Source: Chitinophagaceae bacterium | GTDB lineage: Bacteria; Bacteroidota; Bacteroidia; Chitinophagales; Chitinophagaceae | Length of the DNA stretch: 64,000 nucleotides | Assembly: GCA_016720825.1 (NCBI GenBank) | Contig: JADKJV010000002.1 | Span: 310,001 to 374,000, forward strand | Direction: 5' to 3' | In this document: positions 38,720 to 46,678 of the stretch, piece after piece | Layout of the letters: every line of letters begins with the position of its first letter | How positions within the stretch are numbered: position 1 is the stretch's first letter | Translations under genes and position numbers: made by a program | The notes under the pieces: generated by a model | Databases searched by the model: none | What the model was told of the DNA's origin: nothing | What the model saw: the letters and a program-made list of their open reading frames with translations, nothing else

Positions 38720-39421
38720 TCAGGTAACAATAGCCAGTTCCTGCAGTTTTTTCATATCCGGGAATTGTATTTTACTGCGGGTGATTTTTACCAGGCCTTC
38801 CTCTTCCAGCTGGTTGATCATGGTGGTAACAGTTTGGCGGGCGCTCCCAATCAGCTTGGCTATATCTTCATGTGTCAGGAAATTTTCCATGGAATGTTTA
38901 TCCGTTCCTGGCCTGGCACCGTTATCTGAAGCCAGCTGGTACAGGAATGACAGGAGCCTTGAACGAACATCTTTGTTCAGCATGCTGATAAGCCTGAATT
39001 GTGCACGCCGGAGCTTATCCCCCACTTGTTTGCTGTATTTGATGGCGAGCTCCGGTTTCTTTTTCAGCAGCATTTCAAAATCTTCAATGGAGAAAGCACA
39101 AAGACTCACATTCCCTTTATAGGCCCTGGCAAATTCACCGTTCAGGTTGTTGCGTTCGAGTGAGAACTGACCGAATATCTCCCCTTCGCGGATAATTTCA
39201 CGAATGATCTCATCCCCTTTCTCATCGATGTAGCCGATTTTAATAAACCCGTCTTTGACAAAATAGAGTTTATTGAGATGGTGGGAATCAAAGTAGATAT
39301 AATCCCCTTTCCTGGCTTCCAGGAAATGATGAGCTACGTGGAGGTCTTCATAATCCTGGTCACTTAAATGACACCAAAGGTCATAATTGCGCAGCAGGAG
39401 TAATTTTTCATCAGGGTTCAT
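38720..39421 (-). CDS. Crp/Fnr family transcriptional regulator
   Basis: The 233-residue protein has an N-terminal cyclic-nucleotide-binding-like domain (GDYIYFDSHHLNKLYFVKDGFIKIG, then IFGQFSLERNN). A long helix and a C-terminal HTH_Crp domain follow (LTHEDIAKLIGSARQTVTTMINQLEEEGL). No cysteine cluster for an Fnr-type Fe-S centre is visible, so it is more likely ligand-gated or ligand-free. It may control the LysE and DinB genes downstream, or the ATP-grasp gene upstream, on the same strand. The targets are a guess from position. Confidence 0.92.
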   Translation of the reverse strand: MNPDEKLLLLRNYDLWCHLSDQDYEDLHVAHHFLEARKGDYIYFDSHHLNKLYFVKDGFIKIGYIDEKGDEIIREIIREGEIFGQFSLERNNLNGEFARAYKGNVSLCAFSIEDFEMLLKKKPELAIKYSKQVGDKLRRAQFRLISMLNKDVRSRLLSFLYQLASDNGARPGTDKHSMENFLTHEDIAKLIGSARQTVTTMINQLEEEGLVKITRSKIQFPDMKKLQELAIVT

Positions 39422-39496
39422 ATCCCTAAATTAGGAAAGAATTCGGGAAGCAGGGATTTGTTATGCTGCGGGGTGAAATGAGATAGAGAAATGCAA

Positions 39497-40534
39497 TTAG
39501 TCGTATTTCTCCAGCATTTTGAAATGCGTTTTAGCATCCTTAAGGAATTTATATCCTTTCCTGAATGACCAGTAAGGAACTCCGTGCTTATGGTTATAGC
39601 GGCTGATGCGGTACAGCATTTTCCAGTGATGCAGCAGTACACCATACGCTTTCCAGATACTCATGCCGCAATCATAAATGTGATTGGGCTCAGCGCCACA
39701 GCCGTTAAACTCAAGGATCAGGAAATTCTTGCCTTGTTTAAGGTCTTCAATAGAAGTGGTTTTGATGTCGTACCGGCCGTAAAAAAATTTCCCGTTATAA
39801 TGACTGAGCTCATCAAACACCTTGTGCATGCTTTCGTCAATCTCTTTATGCAGGTTGGTGAAATGGGCTCCCCGGTTGTGATTCCCGGCATAGGATAAAT
39901 AGAAAATCTCTGCTTCAGGTATCACCCGGTCAAAGCGGTGGCCATGGCGGTGTTCCATTTCTTCCATCCTGAATTTAGCGCGGGGATGGCTGGCGATCAG
40001 TTCACGGAGTGTGGATGTTCCGTTCCCTTTAACATGTAACAGTTCTTTGTCAATAAATCCGCTCACCACTCCTTTTGCCTGTGCCGGATGGCGGTAATAA
40101 AACACGCTGACTTCTACCGGCAATTCCACCAGATCCTGTACAATATATTCCACCGGGATACGCTCGTGGTATTTATGGAGCTGTTCTTCGTTATCAATTT
40201 TCCGGAAGAGAATGCCTTTCATGCCGATATCGGGCTTAACAATAAAAGGATAATCAAATCCTGCATCCTTGATTTTCCGGATGACCTGGTCGAAAGGCAG
40301 GTCATGCATTATATATATAGTCTTTGGAATCAGGTGCGGCGGTAACTGGTCATACATTTCCTTTTTCCCCTCTCCTTCAAACCCGCCGAAAGTGATGGTG
40401 GGGTTGGATGGAACGAAAAACCAGAAATTCCAGCTGCGCAGGCAGTACCAGAGCCATACGGGACCCAGGGGAAAATAGAGTACGTAAAAATTCCACAGTT
40501 CCCAGTTCGTGAGCTTTTGAAAAAATTTCCTCAT
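39497..40534 (-). CDS. ATP-grasp domain protein of unknown substrate
   Basis: The 345-residue protein has an aromatic, hydrophobic N-terminus (WELWNFYVLYFPLGPVWLWY), then an ATP-grasp-like core: FDYPFIVKPDIGMKGILFRKI, the hinge EYIVQDLVELPVEVSVFYY, GYIDKELL-like FIDKELLHVKGNG, and NFLILEFNGCGAEPNHIYD with the metal-binding E and N. This resembles D-Ala-D-Ala ligase and other carboxylate-amine ligases, but the N-terminal domain is not that of Ddl. The aromatic start suggests membrane association. It could ligate an amino acid to a cell-surface or lipid compound; the substrate is not determinable here. Confidence 0.8.
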   Translation of the reverse strand: MRKFFQKLTNWELWNFYVLYFPLGPVWLWYCLRSWNFWFFVPSNPTITFGGFEGEGKKEMYDQLPPHLIPKTIYIMHDLPFDQVIRKIKDAGFDYPFIVKPDIGMKGILFRKIDNEEQLHKYHERIPVEYIVQDLVELPVEVSVFYYRHPAQAKGVVSGFIDKELLHVKGNGTSTLRELIASHPRAKFRMEEMEHRHGHRFDRVIPEAEIFYLSYAGNHNRGAHFTNLHKEIDESMHKVFDELSHYNGKFFYGRYDIKTTSIEDLKQGKNFLILEFNGCGAEPNHIYDCGMSIWKAYGVLLHHWKMLYRISRYNHKHGVPYWSFRKGYKFLKDAKTHFKMLEKYD

Positions 40535-40600
40535 TGATGTTGAGCGAAAATAAACCGGGGAAGGGATATAGGCGAATTTATTTGTTTCAGGCGTGCAAAG

Positions 40601-40684
40601 GCTTCACCACAAAGAACACAAAGATTATAACAAAGTTCACAAAGAAGTCCGGGTTTGGAATTTGGGATTTGAGATTTGGGATTT
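40601..40684. repeat. Adjacent CACAAAG and GGATTTG heptamer arrays
   Basis: Units ACCACAAAG, AACACAAAG, AACAAAG and TTCACAAAG (40609-40645) are followed directly by GGTTTGG, AATTTGG, GATTTGA and GATTTGG (about 40651-40682). Two repeat families thus stand side by side, just before the promoter of the CCG-domain gene. Confidence 0.8.
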
Positions 40685-40706
40685 ATTTTCACAAAGTATC
40701 ATTCAT

Positions 40707-40714
40707 TAACTTTG
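40707..40714 (+). promoter_or_regulatory. -7 promoter element of the CCG-domain Fe-S gene
   Basis: TAACTTTG matches TAnnTTTG and lies 17 bases before the ATG at 40732. The region upstream is repeat-derived, and no good -33 TTTG stands at the correct distance. Confidence 0.5.
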
Positions 40715-40731
40715 CCCACATAACCCTGTAT

Positions 40732-41514
40732 ATGCAAGTACCAACCGTTGCCGAACTTTTTGCTAAAGGAGAAAGTCCTGATATTTTATTTTGGGTAGGC
40801 TGTGCCGGCAGTTTTGACCAGCGGGCGCAGAAAATCACTGCGGCGATGGCCAGGATACTGAATAAAGTGGGGTTGAATTATGCCATCCTGGGCAAGGAAG
40901 AAGCCTGTACGGGCGATCCGGTGCGCCGGGCCGGGAATGAATTCATGTTCCAGATGATGGCCTATCAGAATATCCAGGTGCTGAATAATTACGGGATTAG
41001 AAAAATTGTGACTGCCTGTCCGCATTGCTTTAATACACTGAAAAACGAATACCCTGAGCTGGGCGGGAATTTTGAGGTTATTCACCATACGACTTTGATC
41101 CAGCAGCTGATTGACGAAGGAAAAATCAAGATGAAAGAAGGCGGATCTTTCAAAGGGTCAAAAATCACTTATCACGACAGTTGTTACCTCGGCCGTTCAA
41201 ATGATATTTATGAGGCGCCGCGTAAAGTGCTGGAAGCTTTGGATGGTGAGCTGGTGGAAATGAAAAGATGTAAAAGCAACGGGCTTTGTTGTGGTGCGGG
41301 CGGTGCACAGATGTTCAAAGAAGAAGAAAAAGGGACTACCCGTGTGAATATTGAGCGGACCAACGAAGCCATTTCAACAGGTGCATCGGTCATTGCCGCT
41401 GCCTGTCCTTTCTGTAATACCATGATGACGGATGGTGTAAAACTGGCTGATAAAGAAGAGCAGGTAAAAGTGCTGGATATTGCCGAACTCGTTGCAGCAT
41501 CTATGCAGGATTAA
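40732..41514 (+). CDS. CCG-domain Fe-S oxidoreductase subunit (HdrB/GlpC-like)
   Basis: The 260-residue soluble protein begins at ATG 40732 (MQVPTVAELFAKGESPDILF); the open frame upstream is repeat sequence and not part of the protein. Two cysteine-rich CCG domains are visible: CPHCFNTLKNEYPELGG with the earlier EEACTGDP, and CCGAGGAQMF with CPFCNTMMTDG. Such proteins bind an unusual [4Fe-4S] cluster and partner a membrane or ferredoxin-type subunit, as in heterodisulfide reductase and LutA/GlpC. The most likely partner is the gene at 35088. The stop overlaps the next, convergent gene by four bases. Confidence 0.9.
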   Translation: MQVPTVAELFAKGESPDILFWVGCAGSFDQRAQKITAAMARILNKVGLNYAILGKEEACTGDPVRRAGNEFMFQMMAYQNIQVLNNYGIRKIVTACPHCFNTLKNEYPELGGNFEVIHHTTLIQQLIDEGKIKMKEGGSFKGSKITYHDSCYLGRSNDIYEAPRKVLEALDGELVEMKRCKSNGLCCGAGGAQMFKEEEKGTTRVNIERTNEAISTGASVIAAACPFCNTMMTDGVKLADKEEQVKVLDIAELVAASMQD

Positions 41515-41894
41515 ACGGTTGCGAGCAGGTGTTCCTGCATCCGGAGGGCTTCTTTCAGCCTTCCTCTTGGCACAGGCACTTTGATCACTTTCCATCTTTC
41601 CGTGTCTGTAGGCAGGTTTTCATATTCAAAGCATATTACGTTTACGGGTCCTTCCTCCCGGATTTCCACATTCCTGAGTTTTTTCCTTTCGCCAAAGAAA
41701 TAATAGCGGTCGGAGCCGATGGAGAGCTGGTCGGGTTTTATATTCACAACCGGCACTTTCCGGTGTATCCAGCGGGCAAAGAGCAGGCGGAACATGGCCG
41801 GCCAGTTCTTTTTCCAGCCGGTTGCCTTCAGGAAATGGTTCCATTCCTTCCTCGTATACTGCCATTGTATGGCTCCTTCCGGTGACTGCTCCAT
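41511..41894 (-). CDS. Conserved hypothetical protein
   Basis: I start this at ATG 41894 (MEQSPEGAIQWQYTRKEWNHFLKATGW), giving 127 residues; an in-frame ATG at 41963 would read back through the start of the divergent gene. The product is basic and mixed alpha/beta, with a WKKNWPAMFRLLFARWIHRKV amphipathic segment and a strand-rich centre. I recognise no family. It is convergent with and overlaps the CCG gene by four bases, and diverges from the next gene 27 bases away. Confidence 0.65.
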   Translation of the reverse strand: MEQSPEGAIQWQYTRKEWNHFLKATGWKKNWPAMFRLLFARWIHRKVPVVNIKPDQLSIGSDRYYFFGERKKLRNVEIREEGPVNVICFEYENLPTDTERWKVIKVPVPRGRLKEALRMQEHLLATV

Positions 41895-41921
41895 TCCGTT
41901 TTTTGGTTGTAATTTAGCGGG

Positions 41922-42441
41922 ATGAACCTTGAATTCAAATACCTCCTTGACGGTAATTTTCATCCCTCCTCCCGGGTCTGGATTTACCAGTGTAACCGCC
42001 TGCTAACGATGAGTGAAGCACTTGAAGCCGAAGAAATCCTGCAGTCGTTTACTGCTAAATGGCTCAGCCATAACGTTCCGGTTAAAGGAGCAGCCCATAT
42101 ATTCTTCGGTCAGTTTATTGTTTTGCTGGCTGATGAAACACAAACGGGTGTAGGCGGATGCAGTACAGATTCCTCTGTACGAGTGATTAAAGACCTGGAG
42201 CAAAAACTCGGTATCCAGTTATTCGACAGGACTACCCCTGGCTTTTGTAATCAAGGATAAAGTGGAACTGCTGCCGATGAGCCAGCTGAATTACGCGGTA
42301 TCAAACGGTTTCATCAGCCCTGATACACTTTATTTCAACAATGTGGTTCTTAGTAAGGCAGAGCTTGAAACGAACTGGATTATTCCGGTAAAAGACAGCT
42401 GGCTGGCGAAGCGGATTAATTTTCCGGAGGTTGTTTCGTAA
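41922..42441 (+). CDS. Conserved Bacteroidota protein, one frameshift near 42237
   Basis: The N-terminal part (MNLEFKYLLDGNFHPSSRVW, then HIFFGQFIVLLADETQTGVGGCSTDSS) ends out of frame at 42260. Removing one C from CCCC at 42235-42238 continues LAFVIKDKVELLPMSQLNYAV to a TAA at 42439-42441, giving about 172 residues. Relatives in databases are often labelled ABC transporter ATPase, but no Walker motif is present, so that name should not be used. The CGGCSTDSS segment is well conserved in my recollection. Function unknown. Confidence 0.7.
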
Positions 42442-42470
42442 ATTAGGAAATACAAAAATATTTAATTTGT

Positions 42471-42620
42471 GGAAGTAGCTCACCTGGTAGCCCCGAATTG
42501 CGGGGTCACAAGCTGCAGGTAGCTACCTAAAAAAAATTATGAACTAATTTAGAAGCATTTCCGGAAGTAGCTCACCCGGTAGCCCCGAATTGCGGGGTCA
42601 CAAGCTGCAGGTAGCTAACT
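42471..42620. repeat. Two tRNA-like repeat units upstream of tRNA-Gly
   Basis: Unit 1 (42471-42529) and unit 2 (42563-42620) both begin GGAAGTAGCTCACC(T/C)GGTAG, the same as the 5' half of the tRNA-Gly gene at 42662. In place of the anticodon stem-loop they carry a hairpin CCCCG-AATTG-CGGGG, and then (C)ACAAGCTGCAGGTAGCTA, a changed version of the tRNA 3' part. The AT-rich spacers after them also match each other (ATTATGAACTRATTTAGA). The units repeat with a period of about 92-101 bases and the tRNA gene is the third unit. No T-arm or acceptor 3' strand is present. Confidence 0.85.
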
Positions 42621-42661
42621 AATAAATATTATGAACTGATTTAGATAGACATTTATAAACT

Positions 42662-42734
42662 GCGGAAGTAGCTCACCCGGTAGAGCGACAGCTTCCCAAG
42701 CTGTAGGTAGCGAGTTCGAGTCTCGTCTTCCGCT
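42662..42734 (+). tRNA. tRNA-Gly (anticodon CCC)
   Basis: The 73-base sequence folds as a full cloverleaf: acceptor GCGGAAG/CTTCCGC, D-arm GCTC...GAGC, anticodon arm ACAGC-TTCCCAA-GCTGT, T-arm GCGAG-TTCGAGT-CTCGT. The anticodon CCC is at 42695-42697. The CCA end is not encoded. It reads codon GGG. An intrinsic terminator follows 8 bases later. Confidence 0.93.
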
Positions 42735-42742
42735 CAACAACA

Positions 42743-42767
42743 AACCCCGCCATTCGCGGGGTTTTTA
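42743..42767 (+). terminator. Intrinsic terminator after tRNA-Gly
   Basis: AACCCCGC and GCGGGGTT pair around CATTC and are followed by a T-run. Its stem resembles the CCCCG hairpins seen in the neighbouring tRNA-like units. Confidence 0.8.
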
Positions 42768-42778
42768 ATTTCATTTCG

Positions 42779-42848
42779 TTAGCTCACCTGGTCGCCCCGC
42801 ACTACGGGGTCCCAAGCTGTAGGTAGCGAGTTCGAGTCTCGTCTTCCG
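42779..42848 (+). pseudogene. tRNA-Gly-like copy with a hairpin in place of the anticodon stem
   Basis: This unit reads TTAGCTCACCTGGT, then CGCCCCGCACTACGGGGT, then 39 bases identical to the 3' half of the real tRNA (42694-42732 equals 42810-42848). The acceptor 5' strand is missing and the anticodon stem is replaced by the hairpin, so it cannot be a normal tRNA. Confidence 0.8.
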
Positions 42849-42855
42849 ATCTTTT

Positions 42856-42895
42856 TACCAGTTACCCGTTACCCGTTACCCGTTACCAGTTACTT
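42856..42895. repeat. TTACCCG/TTACCAG heptamer array
   Basis: Five to six direct units of TTACCAG, TTACCCG (three times), TTACCAG and TTACTTG. It is the same family as the CCAGTTA array at 13.1 kb and lies past the 3' end of the kelch protein gene at 42949. Confidence 0.85.
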
Positions 42896-42948
42896 GTGAA
42901 AAGTTGTTACACGAGTACATATTTTCAATACTGTAAACGGAATTAGTG

Positions 42949-45900
42949 TTACTGCGAGGTGATCGTTAATTTAATTCCGTCATTTACTGTAACGGATGCA
43001 CCTGGTTTAACATCCAGAGATTTAATTGTTATGTCAAATACGATTACCGGGTAGAAAGGTTTTCCGCTGGGTATAAGTACTGCTGTTGTGGCACCAGGAA
43101 TAAAGCCGCATTTCCAGTTGGCAGGGTTATACCAGGTGCTGTTTTCAACTCCCGTCCACTCAGCCATGCCCGGAGGCAAAGCGGTTGCAGCAGTTACAAA
43201 ACTGATAGTTGACCAGTCGCCATAAGTAGATAAATCAAACCCGCATGCTGAACGGACATGGATATAATACGTTGTTGACGGTGTCAGGGAAGTTACTGTT
43301 TGGGAATTTATTGTACTTACTGCTCCCGAAGCGGGAGGTACTGCAGATGTAGTAACCGCGTATTGATATTTCTGCGGAACATTTAAAGGCACTACCTGGT
43401 CCCAGATAAAGGATACAAAGTTGTTACAAAGCTCATATACTGCGAGGTGATTGATTTGTGCAAAACCGACATATACATAATTGGATAAAACATTCGCACA
43501 ACCAACTTTTGAAGACCGGACAATATAGGTTCCGCTCTTCCTGCATCCATATTAAACTGCAGGCTTTGATTTCCTCCATTCCCGCCAATGGGTCCAAATA
43601 CTGAACTGTTATTCCTGAGCCAGGTATAATCCTGGTCTGGCTGTGTAACAGGGATACCAACATTCACAGGATCTCCCAGGCAATAAACACCCGTGCCACC
43701 TAAAGCAGGGGAAACGGCTCCTTGTAATATGACCGCCATATTGGAGGCGATGGTACAAGACCCAATAGAAGAAATTGCATAATATTGACCGGTAGATGTG
43801 GCGTTGTATGTATTTCCCGTTACCCCGGGAATTAAAATATCATCTTTATACCACGCGTACGTTCCATTACCACCCGTTGCTGTTAATGGAATTGAACTTA
43901 CACCCTGGCATAACATAGTATTAGTGGGAGTCACTGAAATTGTGCCGGTGCAGGGTGTATAATACCAAAGATCGTTTTGCTCATTAAACAGTTCATTATT
44001 TGATCCGTATCCATATCCACCCATCATCCAGCACTTGCCATCTGTACCTTGCCAGCTAAAAGACTGACTTCGTCCCCCGGGTGTATTTGCATCATTCGCC
44101 ACACCAATTGAACCATAAGTACCAGGTAATGTATTCGCATCGCCACCTTTCATCCAGGTCCAAAGTTTTGTGGCAGGATTAAACCTCCAAAGGTCATTTA
44201 AATACTCGTTACTGAAAAAAGAAGAATAGCCTTCGCCGCCAAATATCCAGAAACTCCCCTCTGTATCAGTCCAGCCGGTTAAGTAAGACCTGCTCCCCGG
44301 ATAGTTTGCACCAGAAGGAACACCTTTAGTTCCGTATACACCATACTGGTTAATGGTATTATTCCCACTCATCCATGTCCACATATTGAGGATACGATCA
44401 TATTTCCATAAATCATTTAAGCTGCCAGATGAAATGTCATAGTCTACTCCAGTGCCGCCGAATAGCCAGAAATCTCCGTTTGTATCTGTAAAAGAAACAC
44501 CAGCATATCTTGCGCCGGGTTGGTTTTCAGGAGCGCTAATGCCGAGTGTTCCATACACACCTGAACTACCTGCAAAATCGTCTCCGTTCACCCAGGTCCA
44601 TTGCCCGGCTGAAGGATTATACATCCATAAATCGCTCAGGAATCCCTGCGAAAATGCATCTTGACCACCACCACCGAACAACCACAGATTTCCCGAAGGA
44701 TCTTTCCAGGAAACCGGGTACATTCTTCCACCGGGATTATTTGTCAGTGATGGAGTCCCTTTTGTTCCATATATACCCTGGTTGTTAAGCGTGCTGTCAC
44801 CTTTGACCCAGGTCCAGATGTTTGAGATCCTGTCGTACTTCCATAAATCATTTAAACTACCTTCTACGCTTCCTGAGTTAGAATAACCAAGTCCGCCAAA
44901 TAACCATAAGTTACCGCTGTTATCCACCCAGGTAACTGCGCCATATCTTGCACCAGGTTTATTGGCTGGTGCACCTGTATTTTTCGTTCCATAAACTCCA
45001 TTCACATTAGCTGTTGTATCACCTTTAACCCAAACCCATTGATTTGTTGACGGATTATATTTCCACAAATCATTCAAATAACCCTTTTGCATTTGACTAC
45101 CATGCCCGTTCCCTCCTAATAACCATAGATCTCCTTCTTGATCTGTCCAGGTTGCTGAACCTCTCCTTGAACCAGGTTTATTATTTGCAGCAGCAACTCC
45201 ATTCGTTCCGTAAACACCGAGATAGCCGAACTGGATATTTTCCTGATCCATGACCAGTTGCCTGATACAGGGTTGAATTTCCATAAATCATTTACTGTCC
45301 CGAAGTAGTTATCACCCGAGCCGAAACCACAAAGAGGTAAAAATTCCTGAGGCATCTTTCCATGATTGTGAAAAATCCCTGCAGCCAGGAGTATTACCTG
45401 CAGCTTCTATTCCCTGTTGCCCATACACATTCAGCTGATCAGTAACTTTGCTACCTTTTACCCAGGTCCATTGATTAGTTGAAATATTGTATTTCCAAAG
45501 ATCATTTAACCTTCCGCTGAATGCTGCCGATTCCGGAAAACCAGAACCCCCGAATACCCATAGATTATTTGATGCATCCGTCCAGGCTGAAGAATAAGAT
45601 CTGCCGCCGGGTTTATTTGTTCCTGCTGCAACACCCTGCGTTCCATATACACCTGTACTGTTTATCGTTTTATCATTATTTACCCAGGTCCAGTTATTTG
45701 TAACAGTGCTGAATTTCCACAGGTCATTCAGGAAGCCTGATGTTCCTGTTTCACCATAACCAACCCCGCCCATCATCCAGAAAATACCGGATGCATCTTT
45801 CCAGGTAACTGCCCCATACCTGGTGCCGGGTTTATTGGTTGCAGCAGCAGTACCCTGGGTACCATAAATACCATTTATGTTTATCAGTTTATCCCCTTTC

Positions 45901-46649
45901 ATCCAGGTCCATTGATTCGTAGTGGGATTGTAGCGCCATAAATCATTCAGACGACCTGAAGAACCGGATTCACCAAATCCATCACCACCCAATAACCACA
46001 TGTTACCACTTGCATCAAGCCAGGACATAGAGCGGTAACGGCTGCCGGGTTTATTGGCTGCAGCGGGAGTTCCTAATGTACCATACACTCCGAATTTATT
46101 TATTTGTTTATCCCCATTGACCCAGGTCCATTGATTTGTAGTTGGGTTATATTTCCATAAATCATTTAAACGACCAGAAGAAACAGAAGCTTCATCAAAA
46201 CCAAATCCACCAAAAAGCCATAAGTTACCAGATGCATCTGTCCATGTTACAGATACAAACCTGCCTCCGGGATTGTTGGCAGCATTAGCGGCACCTAACG
46301 TACCATAGATCCCTTTTTGTCCGGTTAGTTTAGTTCCTTTTATCCATGTCCATTGATTAGTTGCGGGGTTGTATTTCCACATATCATTTAAAAAACCCGG
46401 GACATATTGCTCTCCATATCCGGATCCGCCGAATAACCAGAAATTGCCACTGGCATCTGTCCAGGTAGCACCACCATTCCTGCTGCCGGGTTTGTTGGAA
46501 GGAGAACCTACTCCCTGTGTTCCATATACACCTGTCAGGGAGTTGTAAATGGCGCTGTCGCCTTTCATCCATGTCCATTGGTTGGATTGAGCAAATGCAC
46601 AGCATTGAAGAAAATGGAATCCACAGATCAGCAAAAATGTTCTCATCAT
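42949..46649 (-). CDS. Secreted kelch-repeat protein B, 12 blades, about four frameshifts
   Basis: A signal peptide (MMRTFLLICGFHFLQCCAFAQ) is followed by 12 repeats of about 60-70 residues, each with VYGT.G, NKPGSR, W.DASGNLWLFGG.GYG and LNDLWKYNP.TNQWTW. These are kelch/galactose-oxidase-type blades. After the blades come an Ig-like domain (ITVTPTNT-type strands, GGNGTYAWYKDDILIPG), an FN3-like domain (STTYYIHVRSACGFDLSTYGDWSTISF) and a C-terminal NPANWKCGFIPGATTAVLIP strand domain. Breaks at about 43533, 45245, 45331 and 45346 are single-base changes, mostly in short homopolymers. The joined protein has about 1,230 residues. It is the third gene of an operon with protein A and the CHAT protease. 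Confidence 0.85.
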
Positions 46650-46678
46650 TTGTTCGTTTAATTCTTTAATCTCTTAGG

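Noticed and set aside
40534..40731. A longer N-terminus for the CCG-domain protein
   Set aside because: The upstream open frame is heptamer repeat sequence and a -7 promoter element lies inside it.
41922..42441. ABC transporter ATPase, the usual database label
   Set aside because: No Walker A, Walker B or signature motif can be seen.
42471..42620. Additional functional tRNAs
   Set aside because: These units lack a T-arm and an acceptor 3' strand, so they cannot form a cloverleaf.
43533..45346. Programmed frameshifting in the long kelch gene
   Set aside because: Four shifts in one gene, no slippery heptamer with a downstream structure, and the same kind of indel in 14 other genes make sequencing error more likely.
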